A stretch of 64,000 nt of DNA, from NCBI RefSeq assembly GCF_019929665.1, contig NZ_JAHZPZ010000003.1:124001-188000 (forward strand), written 5' to 3'. The notes below the pieces were generated by a model. The model worked only from the letters and a program-made list of their open reading frames with translations. It was not told where the DNA came from and ran no database searches. Positions 16,575 through 24,566 of the stretch are shown in pieces. The translations under genes and the position numbers were made by a program. Position 1 is the stretch's first letter, and each line of letters starts with the position of its first letter. The DNA is from Streptococcus infantis (GTDB lineage: Bacteria > Bacillota > Bacilli > Lactobacillales > Streptococcaceae).

Positions 16575-17768
16575 ATGAAGAAACGAATTATTTTAGCATC
16601 AACAGTAGCTCTATCACTTGCCCCTACCTTGGCGACTCAAGCAGAAGAAATTGTATGGTCACCACGTTCAGTTGAGCAAATTCAAAACGATGTTGCTAAA
16701 AGCGAAAATAAAACAAGTTACACAATTAAGTACGGAGATACCCTAAGCACGATTGCAGAGGCTTTGGGAGTAGACTTAAATGTCCTTGCAAACTTGAACA
16801 AAATCACAAATATTGACTTGATTTTTCCAGAAACTGTACTGACTACAACTGTGAACGACAATGAGGAAGTAACAGAGGTTGAGATTTATACACCTCAAGA
16901 AGTTGGTTCTGATGTAGCAAGTGCAACAGCAGATTTAACAACGAATCAAGTAACAGTAGATGAACAAACTGTTCAAGTCGAAGATTTGACACAACCAGTT
17001 GAAGAAACAACGACTACTGTTGAGGAGACAACTACAACAGAAGCAACAACTGGAGTTGTAGCAGAAACTACAGTATCGTCAGAAGCAACAACTGAAGCTG
17101 CGGCACCTGTCGTTGAAGAAACAACTACGGTCGCTGAACCAACAACTACAGTTGAGGAAACAACTACGGTCGCTGAACCAACAACTACAGTTGAGGAAAC
17201 AACTACGGCTGCTGAACCAACTACAACAGTTGAGGAAACAACTACGGCCGCTGAAACAACTACAACAGTTGAAGAAACAACGACTACAGAAGCAACAACT
17301 GAGGCTGTAACAGAAGCTCAATCGGCTCCAGCAACTTACCAAGCTGAACCAAGTCAAGGTGCATCAGCAACTTATACAGCACCAGCGGCTCCTGATTATG
17401 CAACTATTGCAGCAACAAAATCTGAAAATGCAGGTCTTCAACCACAAACAGCTGCATTTAAAGAAGAAGTAGCTAACTTGTTTGGTATCACATCATTTAG
17501 TGGTTACCGTCCAGGAGATCCAGGTGACCACGGAAAAGGTCTAGCGATTGACTTCATGGTCCCAGTTAGCTCAGCTCTCGGTGACCAAATTGCAGATTAT
17601 GCTATCCAAAATATGGCTAGCCGTGGAATCAACTACATCATCTGGAAACAACGTTTCTACGCACCATACGATAGCAAATACGGACCAGCCTACACTTGGA
17701 ATCCAATGCCAGATCGTGGTAGCGTAACAGAAAACCACTATGACCACGTTCACGTATCAATGAATTAA
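16575..17768 (+). CDS. Secreted LysM protein with a Thr/Glu repeat linker and a C-terminal M15-like domain
   Basis: The 397-residue exported protein has a signal peptide (1-24, ending TQAEE) and one LysM domain (about 47-92, YTIKYGDTLSTIAEALGV). A long linker rich in Thr, Glu, Val and Ala follows (about 130-265). The C-terminal about 110-residue domain carries GDHGKGLAIDFM and ENHYDHVHVSMN. Those His/Asp motifs resemble the M15/D-Ala-D-Ala peptidase fold, so cell-wall hydrolysis is possible but unproven. LysM should bind peptidoglycan and the linker spans the wall. It is monocistronic with its own terminator. Confidence 0.85.
   Translation: MKKRIILASTVALSLAPTLATQAEEIVWSPRSVEQIQNDVAKSENKTSYTIKYGDTLSTIAEALGVDLNVLANLNKITNIDLIFPETVLTTTVNDNEEVTEVEIYTPQEVGSDVASATADLTTNQVTVDEQTVQVEDLTQPVEETTTTVEETTTTEATTGVVAETTVSSEATTEAAAPVVEETTTVAEPTTTVEETTTVAEPTTTVEETTTAAEPTTTVEETTTAAETTTTVEETTTTEATTEAVTEAQSAPATYQAEPSQGASATYTAPAAPDYATIAATKSENAGLQPQTAAFKEEVANLFGITSFSGYRPGDPGDHGKGLAIDFMVPVSSALGDQIADYAIQNMASRGINYIIWKQRFYAPYDSKYGPAYTWNPMPDRGSVTENHYDHVHVSMN
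17112..17297 (+). repeat. 39-bp tandem repeats in the LysM protein linker
   Basis: About four tandem copies of a 39-bp unit (13 residues, VEETTTVAEPTTT type) start at 17112, followed by a partial copy. Copies differ at a few bases, so copy number is likely to vary among strains by slippage. Confidence 0.8.
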
Positions 17769-17776
17769 TAATGAAT

Positions 17777-17814
17777 GAGAAGTTGGGAACTGATTCAGTT
17801 TCCGCTTCTTTTTT
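17777..17814 (+). terminator. Terminator after the LysM gene
   Basis: A long imperfect stem (GAGAAG...GGAACTGA with its complement TCAGTTTCC...CTTC) is followed by T6. Confidence 0.75.
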
Positions 17815-17921
17815 ATTTTCAAATTCTTAGATAGCAAAGATAAACTCCAGACATAAAATTTGGGAACCTAGTTTTCTGGGATTGTGGCTAGGAGATAAAT
17901 TTAACGGATTGAGCAAAATAG

Positions 17922-17976
17922 TTGCGTTTTTAATCTGCTTGTATTATACTTGATAAGTCAATAGTTGATGAATCAA
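17922..17976 (+). promoter_or_regulatory. marR-type promoter with twin palindromic operators
   Basis: TTGCGT (17922-17927), N17 and TATACT (17945-17950) form the promoter. Two palindromes, TTGATAAGTCAA (17950-17961) and TTGATGAATCAA (17965-17976), follow at a 15-bp spacing. They overlap the predicted transcription start and fit an autoregulatory operator. Confidence 0.55.
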
Positions 17977-17996
17977 ATTTTAACAAGGGAATAGAA

Positions 17997-18422
17997 ATGT
18001 CAGAAATCAATGAATTACTGTACCAGCTCCATTTAGTAGATCAGACCATTACTCAACTTTTTGAGAAACAATTGGGTATTAGTTTGACCCGCTATCAAAT
18101 TCTGCAGTTTTTATTGCAAAAGTCGCCGTGTAACCAAACTGCCGTTCAAGAGAAGTTACAAATTGACCAGGCAGCTTTGACCCGTCATTTTAAGGTTTTA
18201 GAGTCAGAGGGCTATGTCAGTCGTAAGCGTAATCCAATCAATCAGCGAGAAGTCCTAGTTGAATTAACCCAAGAAGCCAAGAATCAACTATTAGTTAATC
18301 CGCCTAAATATCATTTGAAAGTGAAGGAACAGATGGAGAGCATTTTATCGCCGGATGAGCAGAAAGAACTGACAACCTTACTGACAAAACTAGTCTCAGG
18401 TTTAGAAAACATAGACTTTTAA
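17997..18422 (+). CDS. MarR family transcriptional regulator
   Basis: The 141-residue winged-helix regulator has dimerisation helices at both ends, a recognition helix in QTAVQEKLQIDQAALTRHFKVLESEG (about 45-70) and a wing with SRKRNPINQREVLVELT. MarR proteins usually repress their own operon and release DNA on binding a small ligand. The twin palindromes over the promoter support autoregulation. The ribosome binding site is AAGGGA. The following DUF1304 gene, ten bases on, is the likely regulated partner. Confidence 0.88.
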   Translation: MSEINELLYQLHLVDQTITQLFEKQLGISLTRYQILQFLLQKSPCNQTAVQEKLQIDQAALTRHFKVLESEGYVSRKRNPINQREVLVELTQEAKNQLLVNPPKYHLKVKEQMESILSPDEQKELTTLLTKLVSGLENIDF

Positions 18423-18432
18423 GGAGAAAACG

Positions 18433-18795
18433 ATGTCAATCATTATTACTGTTTTAGCAACTATTGTAGCCCTCGAACATTTTTATATCTTTTATTTGGA
18501 GAGTATCGCAACCCAATCAGACGCAACCAGCCGAGTCTTTAATATGGAAAAGGAAGAGTTGACTCGACCATCTGTCACCTCACTGTTTAAAAATCAAGGG
18601 ATTTATAATGCTTTGATTGGGGTGTTTCTTATTTATGGGATTTATTTCTCGCATAGCTTAGAAATCGTAACAATCTTTGTCTTATTTGTCATAGGAGCAG
18701 CGACTTGTGGTACTTTAACAGCAGATAAAAAAATCATTCTAAAGCAAGGTGTCCCAGCAATCTTAACTCTTTTGAGTATCTTCTTATTAAAATAA
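18433..18795 (+). CDS. DUF1304 family membrane protein
   Basis: The 120-residue protein has four hydrophobic segments (about 2-20, 56-74, 78-96 and 101-119) and the family start VLATIVALEHFYIFYLESI, followed by NQGIYNALIG. DUF1304 proteins have no established function. It is cotranscribed with the upstream MarR gene and ends at a strong terminator. By context it may handle the compound sensed by that regulator; this is inference. Confidence 0.85.
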   Translation: MSIIITVLATIVALEHFYIFYLESIATQSDATSRVFNMEKEELTRPSVTSLFKNQGIYNALIGVFLIYGIYFSHSLEIVTIFVLFVIGAATCGTLTADKKIILKQGVPAILTLLSIFLLK

Positions 18796-18832
18796 AAACA
18801 ACCAGCACTTTCTATGAAGGTGCTGGTTTTTA
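18796..18832 (+). terminator. Terminator T1, also the left boundary of the LicC/LicA cassette duplication
   Basis: The stem AACCAGCAC/GTGCTGGTT (arms 18800-18808 and 18820-18828) with loop TTTCTATGAAG is followed by Ts. Almost the same about 40 bp occurs after cassette 2 (26000-26035), and its first half occurs after cassette 1 (22365-22380). Confidence 0.8.
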
Positions 18833-18904
18833 ATGTCTGATAGATATGAATAATAAGTTGGTTTATATTTACTATTTTTATTTTTATTTTTATTTTAGTA
18901 TCGC

Positions 18905-18956
18905 TTGACAATGGAGTTTGTTCATATTACAATTATTTTTAATAGAAAAATGAACA
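18905..18956 (+). promoter_or_regulatory. Promoter and inverted-repeat operator of cassette 1
   Basis: TTGACA (18905-18910), N17 and TACAAT (18928-18933) form the promoter. TGTTCA (18919-18924) and TGAACA (18951-18956) form an inverted repeat around the -10, with starts 32 bp apart. The same half-sites, spacing and promoter occur before cassette 2. Confidence 0.65.
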
Positions 18957-18971
18957 AAAGAGGTTATCAAT

Positions 18972-20750
18972 ATGATTTCAGAAAAACAATTTAAACTACT
19001 GTCTTTTTTGCAAGAGCATCCACAAGAGGAGTTTACACAAAGACAGTTAGCGGAACAATTGGAAGTTTCTTTAGGAACAATTAATTCCCTACTTAAAGAA
19101 ATGAAAGAAGCTAATTGGATTGATCAAGAAGGTCACCTATCTGAGTTAGGAAAAGAAGCTTTAGAGCCTTATCGAGTACAAAATGCAGTGATTATGGCTA
19201 CTGGAATGAGTAGTCGATTTGCACCATTGTCTTATGAAGTACCAAAAGGATTGTTAAAAGTCAAAGGGGAACGCCTGATTGAAAGGGAAATTGAACAACT
19301 ACAGGAAGCAGGTATAGAAGATATTACAGTTATTGTAGGTTATTTACAAGAAAAAATGTTTTACCTTGCTGAAAAATATGGTGTAAAAATCGTTGTAAAT
19401 AATGATTACTATAAATACAATAACTGTTCTTCATTAATGTTGGTTAGAGATCAACTATCAAATACTTATATTTGTTCATCGGACAATTATTTTGTTGAAA
19501 ACCCATTTGAAAAATATATCTATAGAGGCTATTATTCAACGATATTTGTGGAAGGAGAGACAGACGAATATTGTGCTACCGAAGACTCCAACAACATGAT
19601 CGTTGATATACAAATTGGTGGGAAAAACACTTGGGCTATGGTAGGCCATGTGTATTTTGACCGCGCCTTTAGTGAAAAATTCGTAAAAATTTTAGAGACT
19701 GAGTTTAAACACGAGCCCTATAAAGAACAGCTCTGGGAGGATTACTATACCCGCAATGTTCATGAATTGCATCTAGAAGCTCGTCATTATTCATCGGATA
19801 TTGTTAAAGAATTTGATTCCTTAGATGAGTTGCGTCAATTTGATGACCGCTACTTGATGAATTCTAATTCTGAGATTATTGATAACATCTGCAAGACCTT
19901 GAATTGTGATGCTTCGGATATTGTTCATATTAAACCACTCAAAGATGGTTTAACCAATACATCCTTTAGCTTTGATTGTCTTGATAAAAAATATGTTTAT
20001 CGTCATCCTGGAAGAGGAACTGAAAAATATATCAACAGATCAAGCGAAGCGGCTTCTATGGAAATTGCAGCAAAACTGCAAATAGACAGAACATTTGTTG
20101 CAATGGATAAAAACGAAGGGTGGAAGATTTCAGAATTTATCCCTAACGCTAGACCGCTTAATTATGATAATTGGGATCATGTAGAAAAAGCTATGGGGCT
20201 CTTGAGAAAACTACACCAGTCTGGAGAGAAGACAACCCATAATTTTGATTTATTTGTAGGAATTGATGATTTTAGAGAAAAATTGAAGGCTAGCAATCGT
20301 TTTGAATTTGATGGACTTGATGAACTTGATAAAAACATTTCAACTATTAGAGAATTTTTAAAACAGGATGACACTGAAAGAGTTTTATGTCATGGAGATT
20401 CCTATAGCCCAAATTTTCTCCTAAACGAACAAGAGGAGATGAGTCTGATTGATTGGGAGTATTCGGGTATGGGGGATCCTGCAGGGGATTTAGGCACCTT
20501 CATTGGTTGTTCGAATTATACTGTTGAACAAGCTGAGAAAGTACTTGAGATTTACTTGCAAGAAGTTCCAGATACAAAAACAAGACGTCATTATTTAGCC
20601 TATGTGGCAGTGACATCTTATTATTGGTTCTTGTGGGCCTTATTCCAAGAGAGTGTTGGAAAACCTGTTGGAGAATTTCTTTATACTTGGTATCGATTTA
20701 CCAGACAATACGGACAACTTTCATTAGAGTTATATCTGGGAGAAAAATAA
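18972..20750 (+). CDS. Winged-helix / LicC-like nucleotidyltransferase / LicA-like kinase fusion, copy 1
   Basis: The 592-residue protein has three parts. Residues 1-65 form a winged-helix DNA-binding domain (FTQRQLAEQLEVSLGTINSLLKEM). Residues 70-300 form a nucleotidyltransferase with ATGMSSRFAPLSYEVPKGLL, as in LicC phosphocholine cytidylyltransferase. Residues 310-592 form a choline/ethanolamine kinase-like phosphotransferase with HGDSYSPNFLLN (catalytic loop) and LIDWEYSGMGDPAGDLG (metal site). It could phosphorylate and CDP-activate an amino alcohol in one chain while sensing it for gene control. In the known pathway LicA and LicC are separate and act on choline for teichoic acid. The substrate here is not proven. 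It is first in a three-gene operon. Confidence 0.8.
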   Translation: MISEKQFKLLSFLQEHPQEEFTQRQLAEQLEVSLGTINSLLKEMKEANWIDQEGHLSELGKEALEPYRVQNAVIMATGMSSRFAPLSYEVPKGLLKVKGERLIEREIEQLQEAGIEDITVIVGYLQEKMFYLAEKYGVKIVVNNDYYKYNNCSSLMLVRDQLSNTYICSSDNYFVENPFEKYIYRGYYSTIFVEGETDEYCATEDSNNMIVDIQIGGKNTWAMVGHVYFDRAFSEKFVKILETEFKHEPYKEQLWEDYYTRNVHELHLEARHYSSDIVKEFDSLDELRQFDDRYLMNSNSEIIDNICKTLNCDASDIVHIKPLKDGLTNTSFSFDCLDKKYVYRHPGRGTEKYINRSSEAASMEIAAKLQIDRTFVAMDKNEGWKISEFIPNARPLNYDNWDHVEKAMGLLRKLHQSGEKTTHNFDLFVGIDDFREKLKASNRFEFDGLDELDKNISTIREFLKQDDTERVLCHGDSYSPNFLLNEQEEMSLIDWEYSGMGDPAGDLGTFIGCSNYTVEQAEKVLEIYLQEVPDTKTRRHYLAYVAVTSYYWFLWALFQESVGKPVGEFLYTWYRFTRQYGQLSLELYLGEK

Positions 20751-20751
20751 G

Positions 20752-20937
20752 ATGAAATCTGTATCTGAAATTGAACAATTGGTAGCAGATGAAACGAAAC
20801 GAAGACTGGAAGAAATGGAATCTCCAGACTATAATTTTGCGCAACCATTCTTAAAAAAAGATTTTGCTTTGATTGGTGTTATCATTGGGATTAATCTAAT
20901 CTTGATTATCTTAGCTATGACAGGAGGAATTAAATAA
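20752..20937 (+). CDS. Small single-span membrane protein, cassette copy 1
   Basis: The 61-residue protein starts one base after the kinase gene stop and overlaps the permease start (TAATG). The N-terminal half is charged (SEIEQLVADETKRRLEEME), followed by a membrane segment (about 38-57) ending MTGGIK. Being placed directly before a permease, it may be a small accessory subunit. A near-identical copy exists in cassette 2, which argues that it is a real gene. Confidence 0.75.
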   Translation: MKSVSEIEQLVADETKRRLEEMESPDYNFAQPFLKKDFALIGVIIGINLILIILAMTGGIK

Positions 20938-22364
20938 TGTCGAAAACAACCGACTTTATTCAACAAGAAACCATAACTGGGATTGTTCCAATGACTAGTA
21001 AGGATCGGCAATATTCTTTCTGGGATCTATTCTTATCAACAAGTGGTTTTGCGATTGCAACTTGGTGTTACACACAAGGTGCCTATGTAGCTCAGTACTT
21101 GACTTTCAGTCAAATGCTAATTAATATTTTTAGTTTTAATATTATCTGGGTCTTTATTGAATGTCTTCCTATCTTATTTGCAGTCAAATACGGAATTGAT
21201 TTATGGATTTGGCTTCGAGCGGTTTTAGGGAAGCGCGGAGTGGCATTTTTGTCAACAACAATCAGTTTAGCAAATTTTGGTTGGTATGCAGTTACTGCAA
21301 ATCTTTTTGCCAGTTCTATGATTCATCTAGCTAATAATTTTGGCCTTGGACTGGAGAAGGGAATTTGGGCACCAATTCTTGGGACACTTTGTGTCTTATT
21401 GGGGACCTTGATTGCTCTTGGTGGACCAGAGGTTATAAAAGGTATTAATCGATTTATGGTAATTGCTTTACTAGTTGTTGGATTGATTATCGTTGGAATT
21501 TGTTTTGTAGCAGTTCCGATTACTGACATTATGAACGTTCAACCAGCAGTACAAGGAGATTTGAGCCCGCTAGAGCGATTTATGATTTCAGGAGAGGGGA
21601 ATGTAGCGACTGCCTTTTCTTGGTCGACGCAAGCATTAATTTTACCACGTTTAGCAAAATCAGAACGTAGTGGGTATTGGGCTACTTCTTTATCTTATGG
21701 TGTGGTAGCACCATTCTTTGCTGCGACGGGTGGTGTTATGGCTCTAGCTATGTTTGTAAGAACAGGAGTTTACGAGAGTGATCCAACTGCGATGCTTTCA
21801 ACCTTGAGTACTCCTACCTTTGCTCTTCTTAGTTTATTGCTAGTAGCTTTTGCAAATATTGGAACTCAAGGGACAGGATCCTATGTGAACTGTATGATTG
21901 TTAAAAGCGGTATGCCTAAGATGAGCTATAAACTAATGGTTTGGATTGCCATGATTTATGTGAGTGCGTTAACAATTTGGGGTGGCGTAGAAGAATATTT
22001 TGGTTCTTTTATCTCGCTTGCAGCTTATATTCAAGGACCTATTATTGGAATGATTGTTGTTGATTATTTCTTGATAAGAAAACGGAAATTAGATTTACGA
22101 TCAGCTTATTTCTTAGATGGACATCAGGCTTATGAGTTTACTAAAGGATTTAATTTAGTTGGTTTGTCTTGTGTATTCGTATCTTTGTTAGTTGCAGTAC
22201 TCTTTGTTTATAATCCCCTAACTAAACAAATTCAAAGTTCGATCTTCTTAATTACAACAGGTAGTGGCTTTACGGCGATTTTTGGAGGTTTCCTATATTG
22301 GTTAGCAAGCCTAACTCCGTTGAAACATTACATGGTTAAAGATAGAGATCAAGTAACCATTTAA
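20937..22364 (+). CDS. NCS1-family permease, cassette copy 1
   Basis: The 475-residue membrane protein has about twelve helices and NCS1 (nucleobase:cation symporter-1, CodB/PucI-like) features. These are TTDFIQQETITGIVPM at the start, FWDLFLSTSGFAIATWCYTQGAYVAQYL in helix 1, and NFGWYAVTANLF. NCS1 proteins import cytosine, purines, hydantoins, thiamine or related compounds by cation symport. Encoded with a CDP-activating kinase fusion, it may import the alcohol that enzyme activates; this is inference. The gene overlaps the small protein gene by one base. Its terminator is cut short by foreign-looking DNA. Confidence 0.82.
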   Translation: MSKTTDFIQQETITGIVPMTSKDRQYSFWDLFLSTSGFAIATWCYTQGAYVAQYLTFSQMLINIFSFNIIWVFIECLPILFAVKYGIDLWIWLRAVLGKRGVAFLSTTISLANFGWYAVTANLFASSMIHLANNFGLGLEKGIWAPILGTLCVLLGTLIALGGPEVIKGINRFMVIALLVVGLIIVGICFVAVPITDIMNVQPAVQGDLSPLERFMISGEGNVATAFSWSTQALILPRLAKSERSGYWATSLSYGVVAPFFAATGGVMALAMFVRTGVYESDPTAMLSTLSTPTFALLSLLLVAFANIGTQGTGSYVNCMIVKSGMPKMSYKLMVWIAMIYVSALTIWGGVEEYFGSFISLAAYIQGPIIGMIVVDYFLIRKRKLDLRSAYFLDGHQAYEFTKGFNLVGLSCVFVSLLVAVLFVYNPLTKQIQSSIFLITTGSGFTAIFGGFLYWLASLTPLKHYMVKDRDQVTI

Positions 22365-22380
22365 ATAAAAACAACCAGCA
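22365..22380 (+). repeat. Truncated copy of terminator T1
   Basis: The sequence matches the terminators at 18791 and 25994 up to AACCAGCA and then breaks into unrelated DNA. The hairpin cannot form, so cassette 1 has lost its own terminator. Confidence 0.7.
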
Positions 22381-22388
22381 TTGATCTG

Positions 22389-22429
22389 TACCCCAAAAGT
22401 TAGACAGAAAAAATCTAACTTTTGGGGTA
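22389..22429 (+). mobile_element. Palindromic insertion-element remnant
   Basis: A perfect 16-bp inverted repeat (TACCCCAAAAGTTAGA, 22389-22404, with its complement at 22414-22429) has a 9-base A-rich loop. The arm resembles the terminal repeats of IS3-family elements, here brought together without a transposase gene. It could also act as a terminator in place of the broken one. Confidence 0.5.
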
Positions 22430-22447
22430 TTTTGATTATGTGACTAT

Positions 22448-22510
22448 TAGTCCGTCTCGCTCCGTTAGGTGAGAGACAAGAAACCACCCGTTATACGGGG
22501 GGATGGTCGA
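22448..22510 (+). mobile_element. Hairpin-rich remnant, possibly an IS200/IS605-type right end
   Basis: Two hairpins lie in a row: GTCTC...GAGAC (22454-22477) and ACCACCCG-TTATA-CGGG (about 22483-22499). The second resembles the subterminal hairpins of IS200/IS605-type elements. No tnpA or tnpB is present. The assignment is tentative. Confidence 0.3.
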
Positions 22511-22534
22511 TTTGCTTTTTTATTCTAGCAACAG

Positions 22535-22586
22535 TTGACAAAGAGAAGTGTTCATGTTACAATGACTTCTAACAAAAAACTGAACA
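22535..22586 (+). promoter_or_regulatory. Promoter and inverted-repeat operator of cassette 2
   Basis: TTGACA (22535-22540), N17 and TACAAT (22558-22563) form the promoter. TGTTCA (22549-22554) and TGAACA (22581-22586) form the inverted repeat, again with starts 32 bp apart, while much of the DNA between differs from copy 1. Confidence 0.65.
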
Positions 22587-22600
22587 AAAGAGGTGTCAGT

Positions 22601-24379
22601 ATGATTTCAGAAAAACAATTTAAGTTTTTGTCTTTCTTGCTGGATCATCCACAAGAGGATTTTACACAAAGAGAATTAGCAGAAGAATTAGGACTTTCTC
22701 TAGGAAAGGTTAATTCCTTGTTTAAAGAGATGAAAGAAGCTCATTTTTTTGACCAAGAGGGTCACTTATCTGAGTTGGGAAAAGATGCTTTAGAGCCTTT
22801 TCGTGTTCAAAATGCAGTCATTATGGCTGCTGGAATGAGTAGCCGATTTGCTCCGTTATCTTATGAAATTCCTAAAGGGCTGTTAAAAGTCAAAGGACAA
22901 CGTCTGATTGAAAGAGAAATCGAACAGTTACAAGAGGCAGGTATAGAGGATATTACAGTTATTGTAGGATATATGCAGGAAAAAATGTTTTACCTTGCAG
23001 AAAAATATGGTGTAAAAATCGTTGTAAACAATGACTACTACAAATACAACAACTGTTCATCACTAATGCTAGTTAGAGATCAGCTGTCAAATACCTATAT
23101 TTGTTCGTCAGATAATTATTTTGTTGAAAACCCATTTGAAAAATATATCTATAGAGGCTATTATTCAACAATATTTGCAGAAGGGGAAACAGATGAATAC
23201 TGCGCGATAGAAGATGCCAATCACATCATTAAAGGAATTCAGATTGGTGGAGAAAACACATGGGCTATGGTAGGTCACGTGTATTTTGACCATGCATTTA
23301 GTGAAAAATTCGTTGAGATTTTAGAAAAAGAATTTAAACACGAACCATACAAAGAACAACTTTGGGAGGATTACTATAGCCGTCATGTCAACGAGTTGCA
23401 CCTAGTAGCGCGTCATTACTCAGCAGATATTATCAAGGAGTTTGATTCCTTGGATGAATTGCGACAATTTGATGAGCGGTACTTGATGAACTCTAATTCG
23501 GAGATTATCGATAATATCTGTGAAACCTTACATTGTATCGCTTCAGATATCATAAATATCAAACCTCTAAAAGATGGTCTGACTAATACATCCTTTAGTT
23601 TTGATTGTCTCGGGAAAAAATATGTTTACCGTCATCCTGGGGTAGGTACTGAAAAATACATCGATCGTTCTAGCGAAGCAGCTTCTATGGAAGTAGCTGC
23701 AAAATTACAAATTGATCGCACCTTTATTGCTATGAATAAAGATAAGGGATGGAAAATTTCAGAGTTTATAATGAATGCGAGAACTCTCGACTATGATAAT
23801 TGGGACCATGTTGAAAAAGCCATGGAACTCTTGAGAGAACTACACCAATCTGGAGAAAAAACAACTCATAATTTTGATTTAATTGCAGGAATCGATGATT
23901 TCAAAGAAAAGTTACAGGAAAGCAATCGTTTTGAGTTTGATGGACTTGATGAGCTAGATCAGTCAATTACAACTCTAGTAGATTTTATAAAGAAAGACAA
24001 GGTGGAAAAAGTTCTCTGTCACGGGGATTCCTACAGTCCTAATTTTCTCTTGAATGAACAAGAGGAGATGAGTCTGATTGATTGGGAATATTCTGGTATG
24101 GGAGACCCTGCAGGGGATTTAGGTACTTTTATTGGTTGTTCGAATTATACTGTTGAACAAGCTGAGAAAGTATTTGAGATTTACTTGCAAGAAGTTCCAG
24201 ATACAAAAACAAAACGTCACTATTTAGCCTATGTGGCAGTGACATCTTATTATTGGTTTTTGTGGGCCTTATTCCAAGAGAGTGTCGGTAAACCTGTCGG
24301 AGAATTTTTGTACATTTGGTATCGTTATACCAAACAATATGGTCAGCTTGCATTAAATATGTATTTGGAGGAAGATTGA
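22601..24379 (+). CDS. Winged-helix / LicC-like nucleotidyltransferase / LicA-like kinase fusion, copy 2
   Basis: This 592-residue paralogue of the protein at 18972 has the same three parts: winged helix (FTQRELAEELGLSLGKVNSLFKEM), nucleotidyltransferase (AAGMSSRFAPLSYEIPKGLL) and kinase (HGDSYSPNFLLN, LIDWEYSGMGDPAGDLG). The start is the ATG at 22601 after an AAAGAGG site; the frame runs open upstream through the promoter but that part is not coding. Differences from copy 1 are denser in the winged helix and in parts of the kinase domain, while the nucleotidyltransferase core is almost unchanged. This may mean a different inducer or alcohol. Confidence 0.8.
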   Translation: MISEKQFKFLSFLLDHPQEDFTQRELAEELGLSLGKVNSLFKEMKEAHFFDQEGHLSELGKDALEPFRVQNAVIMAAGMSSRFAPLSYEIPKGLLKVKGQRLIEREIEQLQEAGIEDITVIVGYMQEKMFYLAEKYGVKIVVNNDYYKYNNCSSLMLVRDQLSNTYICSSDNYFVENPFEKYIYRGYYSTIFAEGETDEYCAIEDANHIIKGIQIGGENTWAMVGHVYFDHAFSEKFVEILEKEFKHEPYKEQLWEDYYSRHVNELHLVARHYSADIIKEFDSLDELRQFDERYLMNSNSEIIDNICETLHCIASDIINIKPLKDGLTNTSFSFDCLGKKYVYRHPGVGTEKYIDRSSEAASMEVAAKLQIDRTFIAMNKDKGWKISEFIMNARTLDYDNWDHVEKAMELLRELHQSGEKTTHNFDLIAGIDDFKEKLQESNRFEFDGLDELDQSITTLVDFIKKDKVEKVLCHGDSYSPNFLLNEQEEMSLIDWEYSGMGDPAGDLGTFIGCSNYTVEQAEKVFEIYLQEVPDTKTKRHYLAYVAVTSYYWFLWALFQESVGKPVGEFLYIWYRYTKQYGQLALNMYLEED

Positions 24380-24380
24380 G

Positions 24381-24566
24381 ATGAAAACTGTATCTGAAAT
24401 TGAACAACTAGTCGCAGAAGAGACCAAGCATAGACTAGAAGAGATGGAATCTCCAGAGTATGAGTTTCCAAAACCATTCCTGAGAAAGGACTTTATCCTA
24501 GTAACATTTGCCGTTATCGTTAACCTACTTTTGATTATCCTAGCCATGACAGGAGGAATCCAATAA
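24381..24566 (+). CDS. Small single-span membrane protein, cassette copy 2
   Basis: The 61-residue paralogue of the protein at 20752 shares the charged N-terminal half and a membrane segment (about 38-57) ending MTGGIQ. It starts one base after the kinase stop and overlaps the permease ATG by one base, the same arrangement as copy 1. Confidence 0.75.
   Translation: MKTVSEIEQLVAEETKHRLEEMESPEYEFPKPFLRKDFILVTFAVIVNLLLIILAMTGGIQ

Noticed and set aside
17112..17297. Regularly repeated units that could suggest a CRISPR array
   Set aside because: The units are directly adjacent with no unique spacers and lie in frame within a coding region.
17079..17357. Minus-strand open frame encoding a Cys/Ser-rich 92-residue protein
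   Set aside because: It is the antisense of the Thr/Glu repeat region of the LysM gene; its composition is a by-product of the repeats and it has no ribosome binding site.
22535..22600. 22-residue extension of the second LicC/LicA fusion
   Set aside because: It is encoded by the promoter and operator, and the first copy has no equivalent.
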